The notes beneath the pieces are model-generated. The model did not search any database, was not told where the DNA came from, and saw only the letters and a list, made by a program, of their open reading frames with translations. The position numbers and the translations under genes were made by a program. Shown in pieces: positions 54,170-63,974 of a DNA stretch of 64,000 nucleotides. This DNA comes from Chlorogloeopsis sp. ULAP01 (GTDB lineage: Bacteria; Cyanobacteriota; Cyanobacteriia; Cyanobacteriales; Nostocaceae), in NCBI RefSeq assembly GCF_030381805.1, contig NZ_JAUDRH010000002.1, forward strand, positions 372,001 through 436,000. Direction: 5' to 3'. How positions within the stretch are numbered: position 1 is the first letter of the stretch; each line of letters begins with the position of its first letter.

Positions 54170-55819
54170 TTAACGGTTGACTTGTAGAGATTTGGTTGTA
54201 CGGGTGAAATTATCCTGATTGAGACGATCGCCTTTATGCAAACTGACACTCAGACTAGATGGTTGAGCGCGATCGCCATCCAAGACGACTCCACGCTGAT
54301 TGGCTGCCAAATGCCGTACTATCTTATAGATAGATTCAATTTGTTCAGGTAAACCGACTTGCTGGGCTAATGTATTTAAATCTAGCGATCGCTCTGTGGT
54401 ACGTAAAACTTGCAAAACTCGCCTTTGTAAATCTAGTAGCGATGCCGCAGCTTTTTTGCCAGCCTCTACACCTGGTTGGTGATAAGCATTGATATTCACT
54501 AGTGAAGCGTATAGCCCCACTGCTCGTTCGTACAAAGCAATTAATGCCCCTACTGTCTGAGGATTCACCTGGGGAATTGTGACTGTAATTGCACCCCGCT
54601 GTTTTTCATAAAGTGCTTGCTGAGTTCCTTGTAAAAAGCCTGATAAGTAATCTCCGCTTGTTACTTCTGGTTCTACTTCTATAGAAGCACCAGAGCGATC
54701 CTCTAGCACTTCAATAAAAGTGGCAAAGAAATTTGGCACCCCTTCCCGCAACTGTTGCACATAAGCGTGCTGATCTGTTGAGCCTTTGTTACCGTAGACG
54801 GCGATGCCCTGATTCACAATCTGATTGTCTAAGTCTTTTTCTTTGCCGAGAGACTCCATTACTAGTTGCTGCAAATAGCGACTAAACAATAGCAAGCTAT
54901 CTTTGTAGGGCAGTACTACCATGTCTTTTTTACCTTTGCCCTCGCCAGCAAAGTACCAGCAAAGCGCCAAAAGTGCAGCTGGATTGGTTTTAATTTCAGG
55001 CGATCGCGTCGCTGCATCCATCTCCTTAGCGCCAGCCAAAATCGCTCGAATCTCAATTCCTTGTAAGGCAGCAGGTAACAGCCCCACCGCAGACATCTGT
55101 GAGGTGCGTCCCCCTACCCAGTCAAACATCGGGAACTCTGCCAGCCATCCCTCAGCTTTAGCTAACTGATCCATTTTGCTGCCCTTCATAGTGACGGTAA
55201 CAGCGTGTTTAGCAAAGTTCAATCCCTGAATTTCATAGATATGCTTGACTTCTAGCATCCCGTTGCGTGGTTCGGGTGTACCACCAGATTTACTAGTATC
55301 TATGATCAAAGTACTTTTGAGGCGGTCTTTGATTCCATCCAAAACCCGATCCATTCCTGCTGGATCGGTATTATCAATAAAGTGAAGCGCTAGGGGTGGA
55401 GAACTAGGGGCCAAAGCAGATGCTACAAACTGAGGGCCAAGGGCAGAACCCCCAATGCCTATTGAAAGGATATCAGTAAACTTGGGTGCTTCAGGTGGAT
55501 GAATCGTGCCTGTATGCACCTGCTGGGAAAAGTTTTCAATCTCTGCAAAAGTCTCAACTATCTCTTTTTTTATCTCCTCGGTAGGGGCTAGATCTGGATT
55601 TCGCAACCAGTAATGTCCTACCATGCGACCTTCATCTGGGTTAGCGATCGCTCCTCCTTCCAAAGCAGCCATATTTTGAAAGGCTTGCTCAAACTTTGGC
55701 TGTAAGGATTCTACAAATTCAAAGTCAAATGGTATGCGGCTGACATCCAAATACAATTCTAAACCCGGATGATAGTAGAGCCAGTCTTGATAGCGTTGCC
55801 AGAGTTGTTTAGTATCCAT
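54170..55819 (-). CDS. pgi: Glucose-6-phosphate isomerase
   Basis: A 549-aa enzyme interconverting glucose 6-phosphate and fructose 6-phosphate. Segments IGIGGSALGPQFVA, TLIIDTSKSGGTPE, and FDWVGGRTSQMSAVG are characteristic of the sugar isomerase domain. It is the third gene of the operon and supplies fructose 6-phosphate for phosphoketolase. Its stop is 5 nt before the pstS start. Length is normal for the bacterial family. Confidence 0.96.
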   Translation of the reverse strand: MDTKQLWQRYQDWLYYHPGLELYLDVSRIPFDFEFVESLQPKFEQAFQNMAALEGGAIANPDEGRMVGHYWLRNPDLAPTEEIKKEIVETFAEIENFSQQVHTGTIHPPEAPKFTDILSIGIGGSALGPQFVASALAPSSPPLALHFIDNTDPAGMDRVLDGIKDRLKSTLIIDTSKSGGTPEPRNGMLEVKHIYEIQGLNFAKHAVTVTMKGSKMDQLAKAEGWLAEFPMFDWVGGRTSQMSAVGLLPAALQGIEIRAILAGAKEMDAATRSPEIKTNPAALLALCWYFAGEGKGKKDMVVLPYKDSLLLFSRYLQQLVMESLGKEKDLDNQIVNQGIAVYGNKGSTDQHAYVQQLREGVPNFFATFIEVLEDRSGASIEVEPEVTSGDYLSGFLQGTQQALYEKQRGAITVTIPQVNPQTVGALIALYERAVGLYASLVNINAYHQPGVEAGKKAAASLLDLQRRVLQVLRTTERSLDLNTLAQQVGLPEQIESIYKIVRHLAANQRGVVLDGDRAQPSSLSVSLHKGDRLNQDNFTRTTKSLQVNR

Positions 55820-55906
55820 TGCTTAAACTGCTCCTATAGTCTACCTGGGGAGGGATCAAATTTTAAACTTGAATAGTTGGTGAGTGCGAGTCTGAAATTT
55901 TAATTT

Positions 55907-56146
55907 TCACCACCAGCTATATTCCAATTCTCCTTTTTGGATTTTGTCCCAGATAATTTTTTGACACAGATTTAGCTCCTCAACCGTAACTTTTCTATCG
56001 GCATATATGGTCACATCAATGCAATCTTTTTCTTGTTTAAACAGCTTGCCATCTGCAACAGCACGCTTAATCAAAGCCTTTGGTTTGTCGAAATTTTTGA
56101 GATCTTCAAATGAAAGAGGTTGGTCGTTTGGTTTTTCTATCTTCAT
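55907..56146 (-). CDS. Small hypothetical protein in carbon operon
   Basis: A 79-aa soluble protein (KIEKPNDQPLSFEDLKNFDK ... KDCIDVTIYADRKVTVEELN ... GELEYSWW). It begins 128 nt behind xfp and ends 87 nt before pgi on the same strand, so it is likely in the operon. No known domain recognised; it might be a regulatory partner of a neighbouring enzyme, which is inference. Confidence 0.7.
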   Translation of the reverse strand: MKIEKPNDQPLSFEDLKNFDKPKALIKRAVADGKLFKQEKDCIDVTIYADRKVTVEELNLCQKIIWDKIQKGELEYSWW

Positions 56147-56274
56147 AGAATATTTTTTGAATGTAAGAATGTTGAGATTAAGCGATCACCCTCAATGATT
56201 ACAATCCAACCTACCTTGGCTGTAATAGTTAGGGGTGAGGAATACAACCCCAACCCTTAACATTCATGCTGAAG

Positions 56275-58674
56275 CTAGTACGGCCACTTCCAATCAACTA
56301 TTTCAGGCTTGTCCATACCGTTCTCGAAGGCGTAGTTCACATTCTCGATAATTTCGTTCTTCATACGCTCTCTAACAAAAGCAGCCGCAGGGCCAAGCTT
56401 TGGTACTCGGTCAATCACATCAATGACCAAATTGAATCGGTCAACCTGGTTTTCAATTGCCAATTCTAGTGGTGTATTGATGTTACCCTTCTCTTTGTAA
56501 CCGCGCACGTGAAGATTATTGTGGTTAGTGCGACGATAAGCAAGCTTATGAATCAGCCAAGGATAGCCGTGGAAGTTAAAAATAATTGGCTTATCTTTGG
56601 TAAACAAGCTATCGAAGTCCCAATCAGAAAGCCCGTGAGGATGTTCTGTCTGAGGTTGCAAAGTAAATAAGTCAACCACATTGATGAACCGAATCTTCAG
56701 GTGGGGAATTTCCTGCCGCAGAATCGCCGTCGCTGCTAACGATTCCATGGTTGCCACATCTCCACAACACGCCATCACGACATCAGGTTCGTCGGGATCT
56801 GTACCGCAATCATCATTACTTGCCCATTCCCAGATACCAATACCTTTAGTGCAGTGCTTAATCGCTTCGTCCATGCTTAAGTACTGCAGATGTTTCTGTT
56901 TGTCAGCAACAATCACATTGACATAGTTAGTGCTGCGCAGGCAGTGGTCTGCTACTGACAGCAAGCAGTTAGCATCGGGAGGTAGGTAAATGCGAGTAAC
57001 ATCGGCGCTCTTGTTGGTGACAATATCGATAAAGCCTGGGTCTTGGTGCGAAAAACCATTATGGTCTTGTCGCCAAACTGTGGAAGAAAGCAATATGTTC
57101 TCTGAAGATACCGGAGCTCGCCAGGAAATTTCGTTTTTGCAAATATCCAGCCACTTAGCGTGTTGGTTAAACATCGAATCAATGACGTGGGCAAAGGCTT
57201 CGTAGGTGTGGAAAAAGCCGTGGCGGCCACTAAGTATGTAGCCTTCAAGCCACCCTAACAAAGTGTGCTCGCTCAACATTTCCATTACCCGCCCATCGGT
57301 ACTCAGTTCACTACCGTCTTGGTCTTCAGGTAACATATCTGCCAACCAAACCTTTTTGCTGACTTCGTAGACGGCATTCAGTCGATTGGAGGCAGTTTCA
57401 TCTGGGCCGAAGATGCGGAAGTTAGTTGGGTTTTTGCGCATAATATCGCGCAGAAAGTTGCCGAGTGGACGAGTATTTTCTGCCTCAACTTTACCAGGTT
57501 CGCTGACTGCAACAGCATAGTCTCTAAAGTCAGGTAGAAGCAGCTGTTTACGCAGAAATCCTCCGTTGGCAACAGGATTGGCACTCATACGACGGTTGCC
57601 CGTTGGTGCTAATTCTTTCAATTCACCAATGAAAGTACCATTCTCATCAAATAATTCTTCTGGCTTATAGCTTTTCATCCATTCTTCCAACAGCCTGAGA
57701 TGCTCTGGGTTGCTGTGCATCGCACCCATTGGTACTTGGTGAGCACGCCAAAAACCTTCTACTTTGTGGCCGTCTACCTCTTTTGGCCCTGTCCAACCTT
57801 TCGGACTACGCAATAAAATCATTGGCCAGCGAGGACGTCTGACAACACCACTACTGCGAGCTTCTTGCTGAATTTTGCGAATCTCGTTCACACACTCCTC
57901 TAGAGTCGCAGCCATGTCTTGATGCATGGTTTCTGGGTCATCCCCTTCCACAAAGTAGGGTGTATAACCGTAGCCCTGAAATAGGTCTTCTAGTTCTTCG
58001 TGACTAATCCGAGCCAGAATAGTTGGGTTGGCAATTTTATATCCATTCAGGTGCAATATAGGCAGCACTGCACCATCACGAATTGGATTGACGAACTTGT
58101 TTGAGTGCCAGGCAGTAGCCAAGGGGCCTGTTTCTGCTTCTCCATCACCAACAACACAGGTAACAATCAAATCAGGGTGATCGTAAGCAGCTCCATAAGC
58201 GTGAGAAAGGCTGTAGCCAAGTTCACCACCTTCGTGGATCGAGCCTGGAGTTTCAGGAGTGCAATGGCTACCAATACCACCAGGAAAGGAGAATTGCTTG
58301 AAGAATTTCTTCATGCCTTCCTCGTCTTCGCTCTTATCGGGATAAATTTCGCTATAGGTTCTCTCTAAGTAGACAGGAGCAAGCACTCCGGGAGCGCCGT
58401 GACCTGGGCCTGCCATGTAGATAGCGTTCAGGTCATACTTTTTAATGAGCCGATTGAGGTGGATGTAGACAAAGCTTAAACCAGGGCTTGTTCCCCAATG
58501 TCCTAATAGACGCTTCTTCACGTGCTCAGGCTTGAGAGGCTCTTTTAGTAGGGGATTATCCCGTAGATATATCATGCCTACTGCCAAGTAGTTACATGCT
58601 CTCCAGTAAGCGTGAATCTTACGTAGTTCCTCTGAACTTAAAGGCTTTGTTTCGGGCCGAGTTGCTACTACCAT
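56275..58674 (-). CDS. xfp: Phosphoketolase
   Basis: A 799-aa thiamine-diphosphate enzyme cleaving xylulose 5-phosphate or fructose 6-phosphate to acetyl phosphate. The TPP motif is VVGDGEAETGPLATAWHSNKF, and AGPGHGAPG, HLNGYKIANPTI and LLGWLEGYILSGRHGF are characteristic. Full length matches the family (about 790-825 aa). It is the first gene of the run and is preceded by a 1-kb AT-rich region, the likely promoter area. Acetate kinase, the last gene, uses its product. Confidence 0.97.
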   Translation of the reverse strand: MVVATRPETKPLSSEELRKIHAYWRACNYLAVGMIYLRDNPLLKEPLKPEHVKKRLLGHWGTSPGLSFVYIHLNRLIKKYDLNAIYMAGPGHGAPGVLAPVYLERTYSEIYPDKSEDEEGMKKFFKQFSFPGGIGSHCTPETPGSIHEGGELGYSLSHAYGAAYDHPDLIVTCVVGDGEAETGPLATAWHSNKFVNPIRDGAVLPILHLNGYKIANPTILARISHEELEDLFQGYGYTPYFVEGDDPETMHQDMAATLEECVNEIRKIQQEARSSGVVRRPRWPMILLRSPKGWTGPKEVDGHKVEGFWRAHQVPMGAMHSNPEHLRLLEEWMKSYKPEELFDENGTFIGELKELAPTGNRRMSANPVANGGFLRKQLLLPDFRDYAVAVSEPGKVEAENTRPLGNFLRDIMRKNPTNFRIFGPDETASNRLNAVYEVSKKVWLADMLPEDQDGSELSTDGRVMEMLSEHTLLGWLEGYILSGRHGFFHTYEAFAHVIDSMFNQHAKWLDICKNEISWRAPVSSENILLSSTVWRQDHNGFSHQDPGFIDIVTNKSADVTRIYLPPDANCLLSVADHCLRSTNYVNVIVADKQKHLQYLSMDEAIKHCTKGIGIWEWASNDDCGTDPDEPDVVMACCGDVATMESLAATAILRQEIPHLKIRFINVVDLFTLQPQTEHPHGLSDWDFDSLFTKDKPIIFNFHGYPWLIHKLAYRRTNHNNLHVRGYKEKGNINTPLELAIENQVDRFNLVIDVIDRVPKLGPAAAFVRERMKNEIIENVNYAFENGMDKPEIVDWKWPY

Positions 58675-59735
58675 AAATTAACTCTTCAAAATTAAATATG
58701 AGTTGAGTTGTTTTTGAAGCGAATAATTCTCTTGATAAGCCTAATCCAGAAAATTCCTTAATTTAGTATTGAGGAAGTTCCTTCAAAATTAGTATTGCAT
58801 GAATTATTGATTTTTGAAAATTTAAATTAATGCAATTCAAAAACGTCAGTATATTTTTGATTTTAGAAACATCCAATATATAAGAACTTGATTAAGAAGT
58901 GATAACACCATATTAGTAATGACTGATGAATTTTTAAATTCTAACCAGAGCTAGAGTAATCTTTAGATTTTCTTTGATTTTATGACTAAATCTCTTTCAA
59001 AGCATATTAGTCTCAATAAAAGTAAGATAATATAAAGATTTCTTCTGATACTTATTGAGAATAGATTTTTTGTATGCGCTTATCAGAAGGCTTAATTGAA
59101 TGCTATCTGCTGTATCTATGTTTATATAAAATATTGCCAATACCAAGAATGTGATTATTCATTGAGGTATTATAAGAATTTAGTAAGTACATAGCTTAGT
59201 ACAGAATTAACTGGATTATCCAGCTAAATTAATAAAAAACCAACGATTAATATTTTCGATTAATATTTTTAAATATCTTTCGATCTAAATTTTGCTTATA
59301 ACAATTTACCTAAATTCAAATAAAGCTTGGGTTAAAAATAGATTAAACATACTGTATTTTAATTAAATAATTACAAAGATATAAATAAATATAATTTGAA
59401 AAAAATAGTGAAAGCACAAATAATAGCAAGAGGGATGCAACGAACAATTTAGCACAGCTAATCATCTCTAAATCAAAGAAGTTCTTACTTGCGGTATAAA
59501 TATTACTCAGTAAATCTATATAGTCTGTTCTGAATTACTAATTTGGATTTCATAAGCTTAAAAAGCCAAATTTTGCTATTCATCTCTGTAACTAGCTATT
59601 TATAAGGAACTAGTAGATCTAATTATCAAAGTTACCTCTGCAATTTTCTGGGAAACAGTTCTTTATTCCCTTGATTTAGTTCTATATAGTCCGAGAATGC
59701 GGAATTTAATTGTAATTTACTACTTAAAGACATTC
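58675..59735. other. Long AT-rich intergenic, no gene seen
   Basis: About 1 kb between the divergent xfp and 59736 genes. The sequence is very AT-rich and carries no repeat, RNA motif or open frame that I can support. It must hold promoters of both sides; no specific element can be named by eye. Confidence 0.55.
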
Positions 59736-60002
59736 ATGAAAAAATATCTAGTACGGGTTCCCATTACTGGAGTGATTGAAGCGATGATTGCAGCAAGCTC
59801 AGAGGAACAAGCTATTATCCAGGCTTTAGAAGAGGTTGACATTAATAATATATACGAATGGAAAGCTCACAAGCAGATTGTCGAAGAGAATACATTTCAC
59901 GGTGTCCAGAACAAGGCTCAGGTCGAGCATTTAATATGTATGGGCAATGATGAAGTGCCAGAAATAAAAATTAATAAAGATTGGGATCAGTTTGCTCTTT
60001 GA
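59736..60002 (+). CDS. Small hypothetical protein
   Basis: An 88-aa soluble acidic protein (KKYLVRVPITGVIEAMIAAS, EEQAIIQALEEVDINNIYEW). I set the start at ATG 59736; ATG 59697 would add a 13-residue hydrophobic stretch. It precedes the GH13 gene by 33 nt, so they may be cotranscribed. Function unknown. Confidence 0.65.
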   Translation: MKKYLVRVPITGVIEAMIAASSEEQAIIQALEEVDINNIYEWKAHKQIVEENTFHGVQNKAQVEHLICMGNDEVPEIKINKDWDQFAL

Positions 60003-60035
60003 TACGTGTAAATTCAGTCAGAATGACAAAATCAT

Positions 60036-61898
60036 ATGGTAACTAAAATCGAAGATCTTGTTCCCCAAAAACTCTCTGAGGTGGATCTCACACCAAGAGG
60101 AAGAGTTCATCCTAGCCCTGTTAATTGGCAAGATCAACTTTTTTACCAACTTTTACCAGATCGTTTTAGTGACGGTTGTGAAGCACAGCGAGATTTTTTT
60201 GACTATAAAAATCCAACAAAGTATCGAGTGAAAGATAAAGCTGCGTGGATGGCAGCAGGCAATAAGTTCAATGGTGGAACACTTAAAGGAATTGAAAACA
60301 AGTTGAGCTATTTACAAGAATTGGGAGTGACTACAGTTTGGATTAATCCACCTTGGAAACAGCGTACGGATTTGGAAACTTATCACGGTTATGGAATTCA
60401 AAACTTTTTAGATATCGATCCACGCTTTGGAACTCGTCAAGACTTACAAGACTTAGTAGAGGCTGCCCATCAACGCGGTATGTACGTGATTTTGGATGTT
60501 ATTTATAACCATAGTGGCAGCAACTGGTTTTACAAAGATGAAAGTTGTGGAAGTCCCAAAACCACAATGCCTTACCGCTTTTCTCCTGCCTATCCTATTC
60601 ATGGCTGGCGCTCCAAAAGTGGAGACAGTATTCCTGAAATTATTACCCTTGATGATGGTGTTTTTCCTAAAGAATTTCAGAATATTCACTGGTATAATCG
60701 TGCGGGTGCAATCATACACTGGGAAGCTGCATCATGGGAAGATCCTATGAATCCTCACGTGGAATTTCGGCGTGGAGATTTCTTTGAACTTAGAGACTTT
60801 AACTTGGAGAACGATGAAGTAATCGCAGCACTTGCTCGCGTCTATCAGTACTGGATTGCTGTGAGTGATTGTGACGGATTCCGCGTAGATGCTGTCAAGC
60901 ACGTTTCTCCCTTCGCCTCTCGGAAATTTTGTAATGCTATTCATGAATATGCTCAATCTATTGGTAAAGATAACTTTCTCATGGTGGGAGAGTTAACAGA
61001 TGAAAGCATGGTTCGAGGTTATCTAGATATTTTTGGACGGAATCTAGATGCAGTGTTAGATATTGTAGTGGCACCAAACAGATTAACGGCAGTAGTAAAA
61101 GGATTGGCACACCCAAACGATTTTTTTTGTCTTTACAACGACAATACGCTTGCAGGTAGTCAACGTCAACTTGGAACTTATCATGTTGCTGTTTTGGACG
61201 ATCATGATATGTCTTCTCGTCCAACAAAACAGCGGTTTGCTGCTCACAGCAACGTGCCTTATCACTACGAGCAAGTTGCTCATGCAGTCGGTGTCATGTT
61301 AACGATGCCAGGGATTCCCTCAATTTATTACGGAACCGAACAGGCATTTGACGGCTCAGAGAGTTATCACGACTATGGAATTGAACCTGAGCGTACTTAT
61401 GCCGATCGCTATGTTCGCGAATCTATGTTTGGCAGTGCTTTTGGTGCATTTGAGACTGAAGGTTGCCATTTTTTTAACACAAGTCATCCTACTTATTTGC
61501 GAATTGCTGCGATCGCACGTATTCGCAATCGTCAGGACAATATTGGTAAAGCATTGCGTCGCGGACATCATTATTTGCGCGAAACATCCTTTGCAAATCG
61601 TCCTTTTTCTATCCCTGGTGCAGGAGAATTAATTGCTTGGTCGCAGATTCAGTTTAATACTGAAGTAGTGGTCGCACTAAATACACATGGCTTAGAAAAT
61701 CGCGGAGCGTTTGTAACAGTCGATAGCTCCTTGCACTCGATTGATTCAACTCTCACCTTTTTGTATAAAAGTGATTGGAGTGATGCCGAATTACGTCAAC
61801 CTCCAGAAAATCAAAAAATTGTGGTTCAACACAAAAGTGGTAGGACAGTTGTGCGAATAGATTTACCTCCTTCTGGGATGGCAATCTTAGCCAAGTAA
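60036..61898 (+). CDS. GH13 alpha-amylase family enzyme
   Basis: A 620-aa glycoside hydrolase with the alpha-amylase barrel. The nucleophile D285 is in DGFRVDAVKHV, the acid/base E319 in MVGELTDES, and the third acid D391 in LDDHDMS. The N-terminal FYQLLPDRFSDG and the C-terminal beta domain (about 520-620) complete the fold. It has no signal peptide, so it probably acts on intracellular alpha-glucan or oligosaccharides, alongside the glycogen phosphorylase in this window. Substrate specificity cannot be read. Confidence 0.93.
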   Translation: MVTKIEDLVPQKLSEVDLTPRGRVHPSPVNWQDQLFYQLLPDRFSDGCEAQRDFFDYKNPTKYRVKDKAAWMAAGNKFNGGTLKGIENKLSYLQELGVTTVWINPPWKQRTDLETYHGYGIQNFLDIDPRFGTRQDLQDLVEAAHQRGMYVILDVIYNHSGSNWFYKDESCGSPKTTMPYRFSPAYPIHGWRSKSGDSIPEIITLDDGVFPKEFQNIHWYNRAGAIIHWEAASWEDPMNPHVEFRRGDFFELRDFNLENDEVIAALARVYQYWIAVSDCDGFRVDAVKHVSPFASRKFCNAIHEYAQSIGKDNFLMVGELTDESMVRGYLDIFGRNLDAVLDIVVAPNRLTAVVKGLAHPNDFFCLYNDNTLAGSQRQLGTYHVAVLDDHDMSSRPTKQRFAAHSNVPYHYEQVAHAVGVMLTMPGIPSIYYGTEQAFDGSESYHDYGIEPERTYADRYVRESMFGSAFGAFETEGCHFFNTSHPTYLRIAAIARIRNRQDNIGKALRRGHHYLRETSFANRPFSIPGAGELIAWSQIQFNTEVVVALNTHGLENRGAFVTVDSSLHSIDSTLTFLYKSDWSDAELRQPPENQKIVVQHKSGRTVVRIDLPPSGMAILAK

Positions 61899-61965
61899 TA
61901 TGCAATGCATAATTTTAAGTTATACTTGAGAGTAAGTCTTGTAAAAACTTAACAAAAATTTCCTT

Positions 61966-62505
61966 ATGCTGATGAAATGGTATAACGAACCTCCGGCTTG
62001 GGAAAATCAAGAAGATCTAATCACGGTTACTTCCGGAGCGAAAACAGATTTTTGGCGTAGGATTGATTGTGGCTACACTCGCGACAACGGCAACTTTTAT
62101 TATCAAGAAGTCAAGGGTGATTTTACTGCTAGAGTTAAAATCATCAATGAATTTAATAATATGTATGGTCAAGCAGGTCTAATGATTCGCGTGGATGAGA
62201 AGACTTGGTTCAAATCCACGATTGAATTTGTAGATAGTATGCAGTTTATCAGTGTAGTTGTCACAAATAATAATTCCGATTGGTCTGTTGTGCCATTAAT
62301 AAAGAATCCTCCTTACCTGTGGTTGTGTTTGCAGCGAGGAGGTAGCAATGTAGAGATGCAATACTCTCTTGATAGTAAAAATTACACATCACTAAAAACA
62401 GTGAGCCTAACTGGGGAAGAAGCAGTGCAGGTAGGTTTGATATGTGCGTGTCCAGAAAGTGAAGGCTGTCGAGTAGTATTTCAGAATTTTGAGATTGAGA
62501 CTTGA
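61966..62505 (+). CDS. DUF1349 (concanavalin A-like) protein
   Basis: A 179-aa protein of the DUF1349 family, related to YesU-like carbohydrate-binding folds. The diagnostic segments are TDFWRRIDCGYTRDNGNFYYQ, GQAGLMIRVDEKTWFKSTIEF and QVGLICACPESEGCRVVF. No signal peptide is present. It lies 67 nt behind the GH13 gene and is followed by a terminator. Its role may relate to carbohydrate metabolism. Confidence 0.85.
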   Translation: MLMKWYNEPPAWENQEDLITVTSGAKTDFWRRIDCGYTRDNGNFYYQEVKGDFTARVKIINEFNNMYGQAGLMIRVDEKTWFKSTIEFVDSMQFISVVVTNNNSDWSVVPLIKNPPYLWLCLQRGGSNVEMQYSLDSKNYTSLKTVSLTGEEAVQVGLICACPESEGCRVVFQNFEIET

Positions 62506-62987
62506 GTATGTATTTTTTAATTGATACTCTATAATTTACCTCGGCTAATTTTAGCGAGGTTTTTTTGGTTGTTTTTGTAGTGAAAGATAGCAGTAATTAA
62601 GTATTGTTGTTGGCGTCTGATTAAAAAAATGCTCCAGCAGTTGATGAAAGGTACAGTTGAGCAGTTTGAAGATTTCAAGGAATATCAGTTTTTTTAGAGA
62701 ACATGACTTGAGAATTCTGCTATTTCAGTAGAGAAAGTGTTGTAAAGTCTAAACTATGATTGAGGGCGATCGCCTAATTTCCACAAGCATAATACTAAAT
62801 TACCATAGCTAGTATTTTTTGAATCTATAAAGATATGCTCTGGTGCATCTCTACAAAAAATTTATCTCAATTTAGTGTAAGTATAATTTTTTTACTCAAA
62901 GATAACTATTTAGAGCAGGCACTTTTATATTTGGCAACTTGAGATTAATAGTAGGATCAAGAATGCACAAATGCTCTCAATACTCTT
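62506..62987. other. Intergenic, terminator then no gene seen
   Basis: About 480 nt before the CorA gene. The terminator is at its start and a HIP1-type GGCGATCGCC lies near 62765. Nothing else is supportable. Confidence 0.5.
62538..62567 (+). terminator. Intrinsic terminator behind the DUF1349 gene
   Basis: ACCTC (62538-62542) pairs with GAGGT (62556-62560), and the inner GCTAA pairs with TTAGC. Seven T residues follow. It closes the GH13/DUF1349 transcript. Confidence 0.8.
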
Positions 62988-63974
62988 ATGCTAATGCTTC
63001 TTACCTTTTCTGCGAATCATCTGGAGTTTTTTCACTGTAACACTTGGGAAGTAGATGCTGCACTACAAAGGATTGATCGCACTCACAATATCTGGTTTCG
63101 TTGTATTCACTTACGCGATCGCACTGCGATTGCCCGAATAGTCAAGTACTTTGGACTCGATCCATGCCGTGTTGACATGATTTTCAACCATTTTCCTAAA
63201 GGAATTGATGAAGACTTAGAAGATTGCTTTTTTGACAATTACGAAGTTCTGACTCGTCAAGTTAAATATCATAATTTCGAGGAAGCTTGCGGTAGTTTTG
63301 TTGTTGGGACAAACTTTCTAATCACTTTTGAAACGAATGAATTAAGAATATTAAGCGCATTAATCAATAACATTAAAAAACAAAATATAGATATCAAAAA
63401 TTGGGGAATTGATAATCTTGTATATATTATTTATAATGACATTTTGAATAACTACTATACTGTATTTGACCACATTGCTAGAGAACTAGATAATTTAGAA
63501 GATGAAGTTTTAGCTAATTCTGGTAATGAATCCACATACAAAAAAATTGCCACAATGAGGCAATCCACTCGTCTGGGACGACGTAATCTTCAAAGTATGC
63601 AATCACTTTTAGCTATTATGGAGTACCAAAATCTTCAATGGCTCACTCAACCAGTGAAGACATTATTTAATCAAGAATTAGTGCGTCACATCGATAAACT
63701 CTCGCAAGAATATCAAACTTTGAGAGTATGGATGTCAGAATTAATGGAAATTCAACGCGATAATATTGCTAGCAAAACTAGTGAACGAATTAATCGCTTG
63801 ACTATCCTTTCATCTGTCTTCTTACCAATTACTTTTATTGCTGGAGTTTACGGCATGAACTTTAAATATATGCCAGAATTAGAACAACCTTGGGCTTATC
63901 CTGCTGCGCTTGGCGTGATGGCATTAATTGTGATTGGTAGCATTATGTATGCTAAACAACAACGTTGGCTTTAG
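62988..63974 (+). CDS. corA: CorA-family Mg2+/Co2+ transporter
   Basis: A 328-aa inner-membrane channel. The large cytosolic domain is helical (NYYTVFDHIARELDNLEDEV), and two C-terminal membrane segments flank the selectivity motif G289-M290-N291 (VYGMNFKYMPE). The second segment ends in the basic tail AKQQRWL. The protein forms a pentamer and imports Mg2+. The start ATG 62988 gives a length usual for the family. It is the last full gene of the window. Confidence 0.92.
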   Translation: MLMLLTFSANHLEFFHCNTWEVDAALQRIDRTHNIWFRCIHLRDRTAIARIVKYFGLDPCRVDMIFNHFPKGIDEDLEDCFFDNYEVLTRQVKYHNFEEACGSFVVGTNFLITFETNELRILSALINNIKKQNIDIKNWGIDNLVYIIYNDILNNYYTVFDHIARELDNLEDEVLANSGNESTYKKIATMRQSTRLGRRNLQSMQSLLAIMEYQNLQWLTQPVKTLFNQELVRHIDKLSQEYQTLRVWMSELMEIQRDNIASKTSERINRLTILSSVFLPITFIAGVYGMNFKYMPELEQPWAYPAALGVMALIVIGSIMYAKQQRWL

